64,000 nt of DNA. Origin: Desulfobacterales bacterium. GTDB taxonomy: Bacteria; Desulfobacterota; Desulfobacteria; Desulfobacterales; JAEINQ01. The notes below the pieces were generated by a model. It was not told the DNA's origin, made no database searches, and saw only the letters and a list, made by a program, of their open reading frames with translations. The DNA lies in contig JAEINQ010000012.1 in the NCBI GenBank assembly GCA_016342285.1, positions 1 to 64,000 of the forward strand. The letters are read 5' to 3'. The first letter of the stretch is position 1. Every line of letters starts with the position of its first letter. Shown here piece by piece: positions 36,597 to 45,120 of the stretch. The position numbers and the translations under genes are program-made.

Positions 36597-37625
36597 ATGC
36601 CTTTCCCGACCCACCGATTGCGGCGCCTGCGCAGCTCCGCGACCATGCGGCACATGGTCCGCGAAACGTCCCTGACGCCCCATGATTTCATTTTGCCGCT
36701 TTTTATCCGGGGCAACCTGGCGCCCAAGACCCGAGTGCCGATCAAGAGCATGCCCGGATGTTACCACATCAGCCCGGACATGGCGGCTGTCATGGCCAAG
36801 GAAGCCTATTCGGTGGGGGTGCCGGCGGTTCTTCTCTTCGGTCTTCCCGTACGAAAGGATGCGATCGGGTCCCGCGCCTGGGCTGCGGACGGGGCTGTCC
36901 AGCGGGCCACCCTTGAGATCAAGGCGGCCCGGTCCGAGGTCTGCGTGATCTGCGATACCTGCCTTTGCGAATACACGGACCACGGCCACTGCGGGGTTCT
37001 GAAAAACGAACGGGTGGACAACGATGCCACCCTGGACCTGTTGGCCAGGACCGCCGTCAGCCAGGCCGAAGCCGGGGCTGATATGGTGGCCCCATCGGAC
37101 ATGATGGACGGCCGTGTCGCCGCCATCCGAAAGGCCCTGGATCAGAGCGGATTCGAAAATACGCCGATCATGTCCTACGCGGCCAAGTATGCGTCTTCGT
37201 TTTACGGCCCGTTCCGTGAAGCGGCCGAGTGCGCCCCCTCTTTCGGGGATCGTTCGGGCTACCAGATGGACCCGGGCAACAGCCGGGAGGCGATCCGGGA
37301 GGTGGCCCTGGACATCGAAGAGGGGGCGGATATGGTCATCGTTAAACCGGCCCTGCCGTATCTGGATATCATCAAGACGGTGCGTGATAATTTTTCGGTG
37401 CCGGTGGCGGCCTACCAGGTTTCCGGCGAGTACGCCCAGATCAAGGGGGCCGCGGCCATCGGCCTGGTGGACGAGACCAAGAACATGCTGGAAAGCCTGA
37501 CCTCCATCAAACGCGCCGGTGCCGATATCATCATTACCTATTTTGCCGTCAATGCCGCCAAAACCCTGATCCGGCACATGATGAACGGTGGCAGCATGCC
37601 CCTGGAGGTTCATGGTAGCGATTGA
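36597..37625 (+). CDS. hemB: Porphobilinogen synthase (delta-aminolevulinate dehydratase)
   Basis: A 342-residue enzyme that joins two 5-aminolevulinate molecules into porphobilinogen, an early step toward heme, siroheme and cobalamin. The cysteine-rich zinc site CDTCLCEYTDHGHC is at about 119-132, the first active-site Lys in SYAAKYASSFYGPFR (about 197), and the Schiff-base Lys in VKPALPYLD (about 249). This is the zinc-dependent type. The start 36597 agrees with family length. It is divergent from ahbD, 277 bp away, consistent with shared control of heme biosynthesis. Confidence 0.97.
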   Translation: MPFPTHRLRRLRSSATMRHMVRETSLTPHDFILPLFIRGNLAPKTRVPIKSMPGCYHISPDMAAVMAKEAYSVGVPAVLLFGLPVRKDAIGSRAWAADGAVQRATLEIKAARSEVCVICDTCLCEYTDHGHCGVLKNERVDNDATLDLLARTAVSQAEAGADMVAPSDMMDGRVAAIRKALDQSGFENTPIMSYAAKYASSFYGPFREAAECAPSFGDRSGYQMDPGNSREAIREVALDIEEGADMVIVKPALPYLDIIKTVRDNFSVPVAAYQVSGEYAQIKGAAAIGLVDETKNMLESLTSIKRAGADIIITYFAVNAAKTLIRHMMNGGSMPLEVHGSD

Positions 37626-37699
37626 TTTGGCAGCGACTTATTTGATGCGCTGATAGACGCCGAAATTGGGCAAAAAGGCCATTCATAGATGGAAACGGG

Positions 37700-38752
37700 C
37701 TAAGGCCGGGCAGGCAGATAGCCCCCGTGTTGGTATCCGCAGGATTGGCGGATGATCAGTTTGCTTTGAAGTACGATCTTCTGGACCCGCTCCGGTCCCT
37801 CGCCTTCCACCTTGTCCAGCAGGACGTTTACCCCCAGAGCACCCATTTCGTAGATTTTCTGGTTGATGGTGGTCAGTTCGATGCCGGCAAACCCCGCCAC
37901 GTCGATATTGTCGAAACCGACCAGGGCCACATCGCCGGGAATACCCAGCCCTTCTGCCAGAAGGGCTTCGCGCACACCGATGGCCATGTTGTCGTCCTGG
38001 GCGAAGATGGCGGTGGGGGGGGCGGCCATTGCCATGAACCGGCGGGCGGCCTCGCCGGCCAGTTGGCGCGAAAAACGGCAGTCCACCAGCCGTTCGGGTG
38101 GAATTTCAAGCCCCCGTTCGGTCAAGGCCTTCCGGGCGCCCCGGGTGCGGTCAGCGGCGGTGGACGTCTCCATGCTGCCGGCGATGACGGCAATGCGGTC
38201 GTGGCCGAGCCGGTAGAGGTGCTCCACGGCCTGGTAGCCGCCGGTGTAATTGTCTATCGTGACCGAATCGATGCGGTCGGCAAAGGGGGATGTTCTCAGG
38301 GTCCTGACAACGGCGACAAAGGGCAGGTGCTCTTCGACGATGGTTTCCAGGTACGGATCCTGGTCCAGGGTGACCGTTGAAACGATACCGTCCACCCCCC
38401 GTCCGCGCAGGATGTTCAACGTGGTGGCCTTGTCCTGCTGGTCGTCTCCCACATTGCATAAAATCACGTTGTAGCCGCGTTCCTTGGCTACCTGGCCGAT
38501 CCCGCAGGCCAGTTCCGGGTAGAAGGGGTCGGCGATGTTTTTGATCATCAGCCCAATGGTGTAGGTGCGCCTGCGGCGCAGGCTTTGGGCGATATGGTCG
38601 GGCTGATACCCCAGCTCCCGGGCGATGGCCAGGATCCGCTTTCGGGTCTCGGCCCCGACACGGGGCTGGTTATTCAACGCCATGGAGACCGTGGTGGGGG
38701 TGACCTTGGCCAGCCGGGCGATGTCTTTGAGGGTCACGCGCTGTTTTTTCAT
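37700..38752 (-). CDS. LacI-family transcription repressor
   Basis: A 350-residue regulator. The N-terminal helix-turn-helix LKDIARLAKVTPTTVSMALN is the LacI signature. The hinge helix (AQSLRRRRTYTIGLMIKNIADPFYPELA) and the periplasmic-binding-protein-like ligand domain follow, including IFAQDDNMAIGVREAL and GFDNIDVAGF. It should respond to a small ligand, perhaps a sugar or substrate-related molecule. It is divergent from the dehydrogenase-like cluster, and the 376-bp gap holds two candidate operators, so it is the probable local regulator. The ribosome site before ATG 38752 is weak. Confidence 0.93.
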   Translation of the reverse strand: MKKQRVTLKDIARLAKVTPTTVSMALNNQPRVGAETRKRILAIARELGYQPDHIAQSLRRRRTYTIGLMIKNIADPFYPELACGIGQVAKERGYNVILCNVGDDQQDKATTLNILRGRGVDGIVSTVTLDQDPYLETIVEEHLPFVAVVRTLRTSPFADRIDSVTIDNYTGGYQAVEHLYRLGHDRIAVIAGSMETSTAADRTRGARKALTERGLEIPPERLVDCRFSRQLAGEAARRFMAMAAPPTAIFAQDDNMAIGVREALLAEGLGIPGDVALVGFDNIDVAGFAGIELTTINQKIYEMGALGVNVLLDKVEGEGPERVQKIVLQSKLIIRQSCGYQHGGYLPARP

Positions 38753-39128
38753 GGGATGCCGTTTGGGCGAAAGCCTTGGGCCGGCGGGTGATTTGTGCCG
38801 ATACCGGCAGGTCACTGGGGCGGAACGTCGAATTACTAGGTTAATCGTTAAACTCAGAAAAATCAAGAAAATGGTTGGGTTTTGAGAAAAAGTTGCCAAT
38901 TTTTCTGGAAATAACCGGGTTTAATGTTACAGAATTGTCATTGTTTGTATGATAACATCCAATGACGTAAAAAACCTTGACAATAAAAAAAATAATGGGT
39001 AGGTCGTTCTCAATCCATGCTTTATCGTTAAAGCAGATTGACAACCAACCATCCATTCCCGCATTCGGTGCCGCTGATCCTTGATGAGACCAAGGCACCG
39101 GCCGTTGCGGCAGCCAGGAGTGATTTTC
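38753..39128. promoter_or_regulatory. Divergent control region lacI / dehydrogenase-like cluster
   Basis: An AT-rich 376-bp gap. It contains a palindrome TGCTTTATCGTTAAAGCA (39018-39035), whose 9-mer ATCGTTAAA recurs at 38840-38853, and a TTGACA box at 38977-38982 with a TAGGTC -10-like sequence after 17 bp. The palindrome would lie just downstream of the start point, a position suited to repression. Confidence 0.6.
39018..39035. promoter_or_regulatory. Candidate LacI-type operator
   Basis: An 18-bp palindrome with a single mismatched base pair and a central CG, typical of LacI-family sites. The shorter related site at 38840-38853 near the repressor gene may allow autoregulation. Confidence 0.55.
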
Positions 39129-40553
39129 ATGGGGACGCCGCCCAAAGTCTATCCTTACATTCCCAATTCGGTCCCCCGGGTCAAAGCCGAAATGCTGGCC
39201 CGATTGGGCCTTGACGATTCCCAGACCCTTTTTGACGAGATTCCGGATCGCCTGAAATTCCAAGGGGTCATGAATCTGCCCGAACCCCTGGCCGATGAAT
39301 ATTCCCTGCGCCGCCATCTGGAAGGGATGCTCCAGCGCAACGGCCATTGCGGGAACCACCTGAATTTTCTCGGGGCCGGTTGCGCCCAGCACTTTGTGCC
39401 CGCGGTCTGCGACGAGGTCAACGGACGGGGAGAGTTTTTGACCGCCTACGCCGCTGAATTCTACGCCGACCACGGGAAATTTCAGGCCCTGTTCGAGTTC
39501 TGCAGCCATATGGCCGAGCTGCTTGACATGGATGTGGTCAGTGGATTTCTCTACGACGGCGCCCAGGCCGTGGCTACCTCTCTTCGCATGGCCACCCGCA
39601 TCACCGGGCGCCGGCGGGTCCTGGTGCCCGGTACGTTGGCCCCCCAGACCCGCATGATCGTCGATAACTACATGGCCGGGGTGGATGCAGCCCAGGTGGA
39701 GATTGAATCGGTGGCCTATGATCCGGTCACCGGGCTCATGGACATGGCCGATCTGGAAACCAAACTGACCCCACGGGTAGCCGCTGTCCTGGTGGAAAAT
39801 CCTTCTTTTCTGGGTGTGATCGAGACCGGGGCCGCCGCCATCGGTCGCCTGGTCCGTGGCTGCGGGGCCGAATTCGTGGTCTGCGCCGATCCCATTTCCC
39901 TGGGGGTCTTGGCGCCGCCGGCCCAGTACGGGGCCACCATCGCCTGCGGCGATTACCACCCGCTGGGACTTCACATGCAAAGCGGCGGCGGTCAGGGGGG
40001 CTTTATCGCCACCCACGACGACATGCGCTACATCGTCGAATTCAAAGACAAGATGTACGGGCTGGCTCCCACGGTCCAGCCGGGTGAGTACGGATTTGCC
40101 AATATTCTCTTTGACCGGACCTCTTTCGGCTCCAGGGAAAAGGGCAAGGAGTTTACCGGTACCTCCAACGCCCTGTGGGCCATCACCGCGGGGGTTTACC
40201 TGGCCCTGCTCGGTCCGGCCGGCATGGAGGAGATCGGACAGACCATCATGCGGACGGCCCAATACGCAGCCGGTCGCCTGGCCGGCCTCGACGGTGTCCG
40301 GATCGCCTTTGACACCCCGTTTTTCAAAGAGTTCGTTGTGAATTTTGACGATACCGGCCTTAGCGTGGCCCATATCAACGCGGCCCTGCTCGAAAAGGGG
40401 ATTTTTGGCGGTGTGGATCTGTCCCTGGATTTTCCGGAACTGGGGCAGTCGGCCCTGTACTGTGTGACCGAAGTGATCCGCAAGGCGGATATCGACACCC
40501 TGACCAGCGCCCTGGAAGGGGTGCTCTCCGGCGGTTCCATCAGCCGTCGATAA
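39129..40553 (+). CDS. Glycine dehydrogenase subunit 1-like protein (GcvPA-like)
   Basis: A 474-residue PLP-fold protein homologous to the N-terminal half of P-protein. The start PYIPNSVPRVKAEMLARLG and FDEIPDRLKF match GcvPA, and FLGAGCAQHFVPAV and MDVVSGFLYDGAQAVATS align with its core. However, the usually invariant TAYTPYQPEVSQG segment is replaced by TAYAAEFYADHG. In glycine cleavage, subunits 1 and 2 form the decarboxylating P-protein and pass an aminomethyl group to lipoyl H-protein. No H- or T-protein gene is near, so the role may differ. It starts at 39129 with an AGGAG site and is 23 bp from the subunit 2 gene. The annotation 'glycine dehydrogenase' is by homology only. Confidence 0.8.
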   Translation: MGTPPKVYPYIPNSVPRVKAEMLARLGLDDSQTLFDEIPDRLKFQGVMNLPEPLADEYSLRRHLEGMLQRNGHCGNHLNFLGAGCAQHFVPAVCDEVNGRGEFLTAYAAEFYADHGKFQALFEFCSHMAELLDMDVVSGFLYDGAQAVATSLRMATRITGRRRVLVPGTLAPQTRMIVDNYMAGVDAAQVEIESVAYDPVTGLMDMADLETKLTPRVAAVLVENPSFLGVIETGAAAIGRLVRGCGAEFVVCADPISLGVLAPPAQYGATIACGDYHPLGLHMQSGGGQGGFIATHDDMRYIVEFKDKMYGLAPTVQPGEYGFANILFDRTSFGSREKGKEFTGTSNALWAITAGVYLALLGPAGMEEIGQTIMRTAQYAAGRLAGLDGVRIAFDTPFFKEFVVNFDDTGLSVAHINAALLEKGIFGGVDLSLDFPELGQSALYCVTEVIRKADIDTLTSALEGVLSGGSISRR

Positions 40554-40576
40554 ACCGGTGTAAGGAGACCACGAGG

Positions 40577-42154
40577 ATGGCAAGACGGCGTTCGGACCCG
40601 GTGCGAAGGTTTCATCAAGCGCGCTGGGATGAAGAGATCATCTACGAGTTAAGCGTCCCCGGCCAGCGTGGCGTCCTGGTGCCCCAGGCGGAAAAAGAGA
40701 TTGTCGATGCCGTGGGCGACGGCGTTTCGGTCATTCCCGAAGCGTTGCGGCGGTCCACACCGCCGGCCCTGCCCGAAGTCAGCCAACCGAGGATTGTGCG
40801 CCACTATGCCCGCCTGTCTCAGGAGACCCTGGGCGTGGATGTCACCCCGGACATCAGCATGGCCACCTGCACCATGAAATACAGCCCCAAGGTTCAGGAG
40901 CATATCGCGGCCCGTCATCCGGGTCTGATCCATGTCCATCCCTTGCAGCCCGAGGAGACCCTCCAGGGGCTTTTGGAGATCTTCTACCAACTGGAAAAAT
41001 TTTTCTGCGAGATATCGGGTCTAGACCATTTCAGTTTCCAGCCCGGGGGCGGGGCCCACGCCATTTTTACCAACGCCGCCATCATGCGGGCCTATCACCG
41101 CGCCCGGGGCGAGACCCAACGAGACGAAATCATCACCACCATCTTTTCCCACCCAGCCAATGCCGCGGCCCCGGCCACCGCCGGCTACAAAGTGATCACC
41201 CTTTTGCCCGACGAAAAAGGCGTGCCCGACCTTAACGCCCTGCGGGCCGCGGTTTCCGAACGCACGGCCGGGCTCTTCATCACCAATCCCGAGGATACGG
41301 GGATCTACAACCCCAATATCGATGCCTATGTCGAGGCCGTTCACGGGGTCGGGGGGCTTTGTGCCTACGACCAGGCCAACGCCAACGCCGTGCTCGGCAT
41401 CGCCAGGGCGAAAGAGTCCGGTTTTGATCTGTGCCATTTCAACCTGCACAAGACCTTTTCGGCCCCCCACGGTTGCATGGGGCCGGCCCTGGGCGCCCTG
41501 GGCGCAACGGAACTCCTGGCGCCGTTCTTGCCCGTACCGAGGGTGCGATGCCATGAGGGACGGTATTTCCTCGATGAGGACCAGCCCCGGACGATCGGCC
41601 GGGTCCGGTCCTTTCTGGGAAATGTGCCGGTGGCGGTCAAGGCATACGCCTGGATCCTTCAGCACGGTTTTGAAGGGCTCAAAGAGGTGGCCCTTTGTTC
41701 GGTGCTCAACAGCAACTATCTGGAAGCCGAGGTGCGTAAGATCCCCGGGGTGACCCTTCACTACGCCAGCGGCCAGCGGCGTCTGGAACAGGTCCGTTTC
41801 TCCTGGGAAAAACTCGCGGAAGAGACCGGGGTGGGGACCGAAGACGTCAAACGGCGCATCGCCGATTTCGGCTTACAGCACTACTGGACCAGCCACCATC
41901 CCTGGGTGGTGCCCGAACCGTTTACCTTAGAACCCTGTGAGTCCTATTCCCGGGACGACATGGACGAGTATATTGCGGTGCTGCGCCGGATCTCCGAGGA
42001 GGCCTACGCGGATCCCGAATTTGTCAAGAACGCACCGTATAACTCCACCATTCATCGGGTGCCGGACCAGTTTATCGACGATTCCGAGCGCATTGCCGTC
42101 AGCTGGCGCCAGTATTTGAAAAAGGACATGGGATGGAATGGGGCAGAGGGGTAA
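40577..42154 (+). CDS. Glycine dehydrogenase subunit 2-like protein (GcvPB-like)
   Basis: A 525-residue PLP-dependent protein homologous to the C-terminal half of P-protein. The PLP lysine motif NLHKTF is conserved (Lys about 292). FSFQPGGGAHAIFTNAAIMRAYH matches the cofactor phosphate region and the C-terminus AYADPEFVKNAPYNSTIHRV matches GcvPB. The glycine-rich loop after the lysine, normally PHGGGGPG, reads PHGCMGPALG. This loop contacts substrate and the H-protein arm in true P-proteins, so substrate or partner use may have changed. It follows subunit 1 by 23 bp and is followed by a family A repeat. Active PLP enzyme: likely. Exact reaction: unknown. Confidence 0.8.
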   Translation: MARRRSDPVRRFHQARWDEEIIYELSVPGQRGVLVPQAEKEIVDAVGDGVSVIPEALRRSTPPALPEVSQPRIVRHYARLSQETLGVDVTPDISMATCTMKYSPKVQEHIAARHPGLIHVHPLQPEETLQGLLEIFYQLEKFFCEISGLDHFSFQPGGGAHAIFTNAAIMRAYHRARGETQRDEIITTIFSHPANAAAPATAGYKVITLLPDEKGVPDLNALRAAVSERTAGLFITNPEDTGIYNPNIDAYVEAVHGVGGLCAYDQANANAVLGIARAKESGFDLCHFNLHKTFSAPHGCMGPALGALGATELLAPFLPVPRVRCHEGRYFLDEDQPRTIGRVRSFLGNVPVAVKAYAWILQHGFEGLKEVALCSVLNSNYLEAEVRKIPGVTLHYASGQRRLEQVRFSWEKLAEETGVGTEDVKRRIADFGLQHYWTSHHPWVVPEPFTLEPCESYSRDDMDEYIAVLRRISEEAYADPEFVKNAPYNSTIHRVPDQFIDDSERIAVSWRQYLKKDMGWNGAEG

Positions 42155-42189
42155 CGCTGGCAGCCATTCGCCACATTTAGCGGTGGAGC

Positions 42190-42408
42190 TGGAAAGGTTC
42201 TGTCGTTCCGGTGAGAAAACCACTGTGAATTCTCAATACGCGATACCCAATGTCCAATGCTCAAGTGCGGAATCGCACCGCTCTGCCAATTTGTTAAAAG
42301 GCTAAAATGGCAGAATACCTTCCTTGAACATTGAGAATTGAGCATTGGATATTGAACATTAACCCCTCTTAAGGAGGGCCTCTTGAGGCCAGCCGCTCCG
42401 CGGTTGGT
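42190..42408 (+). repeat. Family A interspersed repeat, copy 3
   Basis: A near full-length copy similar to the one at 3284. It has the left arm with CCAATGCTCAAG, the right arm with CTTGAACATTGAGAATTGAG, and CCGCTCCGCGG at the end. It separates the two dehydrogenase-like genes from the kinase-like gene. Confidence 0.8.
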
Positions 42409-42449
42409 AAATCCAAGCGCCGCCGGTGCCGGGGGAAGGTGTCGCCGAA

Positions 42450-43571
42450 ATGCCGAAACTGGGGATCATTGTCAATCCGGTTGCCGGATTGGGAGGGCGC
42501 GTCGGACTCAAGGGGAGCGACGGACCGGCGGTCCAGCAACTGGCCCTTGCCCGGGGTGCCCGACCCGAAGCACCCTTGAAGGCTGCCGAGGCCCTGGGGA
42601 CATTGGCGCCTTTGGCCGGCGGCATGGAGGTGCTCGCCTGGCCCGGTGCCATGGGTGCCGACGTCTGCCGCCAGGCCGGATTTGACCCGAGGGTGGGACC
42701 GGCCGCGGCCGGCGGGGTCACCTCCGGGGCCGACACCGAGGCCGCGGCCCGCTGGATGCTGGCCGAGTCGGTGGATCTGATCCTTTTCGTGGGCGGTGAC
42801 GGTACGGCCCGCGACATCTGTTCCGCGGTGGGTGAACGGATTCCCGCTCTGGGTGTTCCGGCCGGGGTGAAAATCCATTCCTCCGTTTTCGCCGTTACGC
42901 CCCGGAGCGCCGGCATGGCGGCCCGCCGGTTCCTGGAACAGGGCGCCGGCCGTTGCCGGACAGCGGAAGTGATGGATATCGACGAGGACGCCTTTCGCAA
43001 CGGGAAGGTTTGCGCCAGGCTCTTCGGGGCATTGCAGGTACCGGACGCCGATCGCCTCATCCAGGGGGCCAAGGTCGGCGGCGGCCCTTCCGAGGCCCGG
43101 GTGCTGGCCGACATCGCCCAGGGCGTGATCGAGCAGATGCGGAAAGACCCGGCCTGCGTCCATATCATCGGGCCCGGCACCACGACCCGGGCCGTCAAGC
43201 GGCATTTCGGCATCCCGGGAACCCTTCTGGGCGTGGATGTGGTCTGGGGCGACCGGGCAGTGGCCGAAGACGCTGATGAGCGGACATTGCTCAAATGGAT
43301 CGCCGGCCGGCCGGCCAGGATCATCGTCACCGTTATCGGCGGCCAGGGGCATCTTTTCGGCCGCGGCAACCAGCAAATCAGCCCCCGGGTCATCCGGAGC
43401 GTGGGGCGCCAGCGGATTATCGTGGTCGCCACCCAGGAAAAGCTTCTGGGTCTCAACGGACGCCCCCTGCTGGTCGATACGGGGGACGGCGATCTGGACC
43501 GCGACCTGGCCGGGCACATGCGGGTGGTTACCGGCTACCGCCACACCACCATGTGCCGGGTGGGGCTGTGA
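42450..43571 (+). CDS. ATP-NAD kinase-like protein (AcoX type)
   Basis: A 373-residue cytoplasmic protein of the ATP-NAD kinase / AcoX group (COG3199-type). The N-terminus KLGIIVNPVAGLGGRVGLKG and GGDGTARDICSAVG (about 115-128) are the nucleotide-kinase signatures. The C-terminal part is a beta-rich lid (SPRVIRSVGRQRIIVVATQEK). AcoX genes occur beside acetoin dehydrogenase and other dehydrogenase clusters, and their exact reaction is not settled. A role in making NADP or in phosphorylating a small intermediate for the neighbouring dehydrogenases is possible. ATG 42450 is preferred over GTG 42426. It is separated from subunit 2 by a repeat. Confidence 0.8.
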   Translation: MPKLGIIVNPVAGLGGRVGLKGSDGPAVQQLALARGARPEAPLKAAEALGTLAPLAGGMEVLAWPGAMGADVCRQAGFDPRVGPAAAGGVTSGADTEAAARWMLAESVDLILFVGGDGTARDICSAVGERIPALGVPAGVKIHSSVFAVTPRSAGMAARRFLEQGAGRCRTAEVMDIDEDAFRNGKVCARLFGALQVPDADRLIQGAKVGGGPSEARVLADIAQGVIEQMRKDPACVHIIGPGTTTRAVKRHFGIPGTLLGVDVVWGDRAVAEDADERTLLKWIAGRPARIIVTVIGGQGHLFGRGNQQISPRVIRSVGRQRIIVVATQEKLLGLNGRPLLVDTGDGDLDRDLAGHMRVVTGYRHTTMCRVGL

Positions 43572-43750
43572 TCCCCGTGGCCTTGTCTGTTGAACCCGGT
43601 GCCGAGGTTGCGCGGGCCGAAGCGCGTGTCATCCTTTTTTAAACGTATAAACGCGCAGTTTGGGCAAAGAAAGGAGGTGGTGATTTTTCCTTTGACGGCC
43701 AAAACCATAGCACGAGCAAACCCCTAACCAATCAAGCGAGGTATCGAGAA

Positions 43751-44995
43751 ATGAAACGTTTCAACCACATTGCCTTCACTTTGCTACTGGCCCTTGCGCT
43801 GGCTGTTGGATTGTCGACCCCCTCCCCGGTGGCGGCCCAGGACACGGTCAAAATCGGTATCCTTCTGCCCTTGAGCGGGCCGGCCGCCCCCATCGGCGTC
43901 AATTCACTCAATGGGCACAAGATGGCCGTGGAAGAGATCAATGCCGCAGGGGGAATCCCCACTCTGGGCGGCGCCAAGATCGAACTGGTGGTGGCCGACA
44001 GTGGCGGCGATCCCAAGAACGGCCTGACCCAGGCCGAACGGCTGATCACCAAGGACAAGGTGGTTTCCATCATGGGCGCCTATCAGAGCAGCGTCACCTA
44101 TCCCAGCACCCAGGTGGCCGAAAAATACGAAGTCCCTTACATCGTGCCGTCCTCCTACAAACCGGAGATCACCGAGCGTGGCTTCAAATACACCTTCCGG
44201 GTCTGCCTGACCACCGACCTGTCCGGTCGTGAGCAGATCGCTTTCATGGAGCGAATGGGCCGCCTGTCCGGCAAGCCGGTCAAGACCCTGGGCCTGATCT
44301 ACGAAAACTCGGACTGGGGGATCTCCTCGGCGGATCTGTGGAAGAAGTATGCCGCAAAGTATAACCTTAAGGTGGTTTTGGACGAACCCTATCCGTCCAA
44401 CTCCTCCACCCTCGATCCGGTTGTGAGAAAAATCAAGAGAGCCAATCCCGACGCCCTGCTGTTTGCCTCCTATACCTCCGACGCCATCCTGCTGGCCAAG
44501 GGGATCGCCCAGCAAAAGATAAACCCCATGGTTTATATGGGCACCGCCGGCGGCCATGCCGATCCGGTCTTTATCCAGAACGTGGGAGAGGCCTCCAATT
44601 ACTACTTTGACCTGGCCGAGACGTCCCCGGACATCGACCTGCCCATTGCCCGGGAAACCAACGCCAAGTACAAAAAGATCTACGGCGATGACATGAGCGA
44701 CGACTGCATCAAGTGTTATGCGTCCACCTATGTCCTGGCCAAGGCCATTGAGATGGCCGCCAACACCAACCCCAAGGACATCCGCCGGGTTCTCTCCAAT
44801 ATCAAGATGATTCCGGGCCAGAAGGGGATTATTACCCCCTACGGCATCGAATTTGATGAGAAGGGACAAAACATTCATGCGCGCGGCGTTGTGATCCAGA
44901 CCCTGAAGCAGAAGCGGGTCGTGGTCTATCCTTCGGAGCTGGCCCTTCCGGGCGCCAGCATCGTCTGGCCGACCCCAACCTGGAACGAGCGATAG
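43751..44995 (+). CDS. Branched-chain-type ABC transporter, binding protein
   Basis: A 414-residue periplasmic binding protein of the Liv/amide family. Signal peptide about 1-29 ends with VAAQD. The mature protein has the family start TVKIGILLPLSGPAAPIGVN, then GDPKNGLTQAERLITKDKV and the ligand-cleft region. It is the first gene of a complete Liv-type importer (binding protein, two permeases, two ATPases). The ligand cannot be predicted; related proteins take amino acids, amides, urea or aromatic acids. A hairpin at 45017-45045 follows it. Confidence 0.9.
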   Translation: MKRFNHIAFTLLLALALAVGLSTPSPVAAQDTVKIGILLPLSGPAAPIGVNSLNGHKMAVEEINAAGGIPTLGGAKIELVVADSGGDPKNGLTQAERLITKDKVVSIMGAYQSSVTYPSTQVAEKYEVPYIVPSSYKPEITERGFKYTFRVCLTTDLSGREQIAFMERMGRLSGKPVKTLGLIYENSDWGISSADLWKKYAAKYNLKVVLDEPYPSNSSTLDPVVRKIKRANPDALLFASYTSDAILLAKGIAQQKINPMVYMGTAGGHADPVFIQNVGEASNYYFDLAETSPDIDLPIARETNAKYKKIYGDDMSDDCIKCYASTYVLAKAIEMAANTNPKDIRRVLSNIKMIPGQKGIITPYGIEFDEKGQNIHARGVVIQTLKQKRVVVYPSELALPGASIVWPTPTWNER

Positions 44996-45016
44996 TCGGG
45001 ATCCTTTCCCCGATCC

Positions 45017-45045
45017 GCCTGTGGACAACCGGTTTGTCCACAGGC
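45017..45045 (+). promoter_or_regulatory. Hairpin after the Liv binding-protein gene
   Basis: GCCTGTGGACAA and TTGTCCACAGGC pair perfectly over a 5-base loop, between the binding-protein and first permease genes. No T run follows, so it probably stabilises the upstream message rather than terminating it. Confidence 0.6.
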
Positions 45046-45120
45046 TGATTATCGGGGTCTCGGAAGGCGGGCGGCGGACAGCCAGTCCCCGCCGCCCCCA
45101 ACGTGAAAGGACGCGTATCC

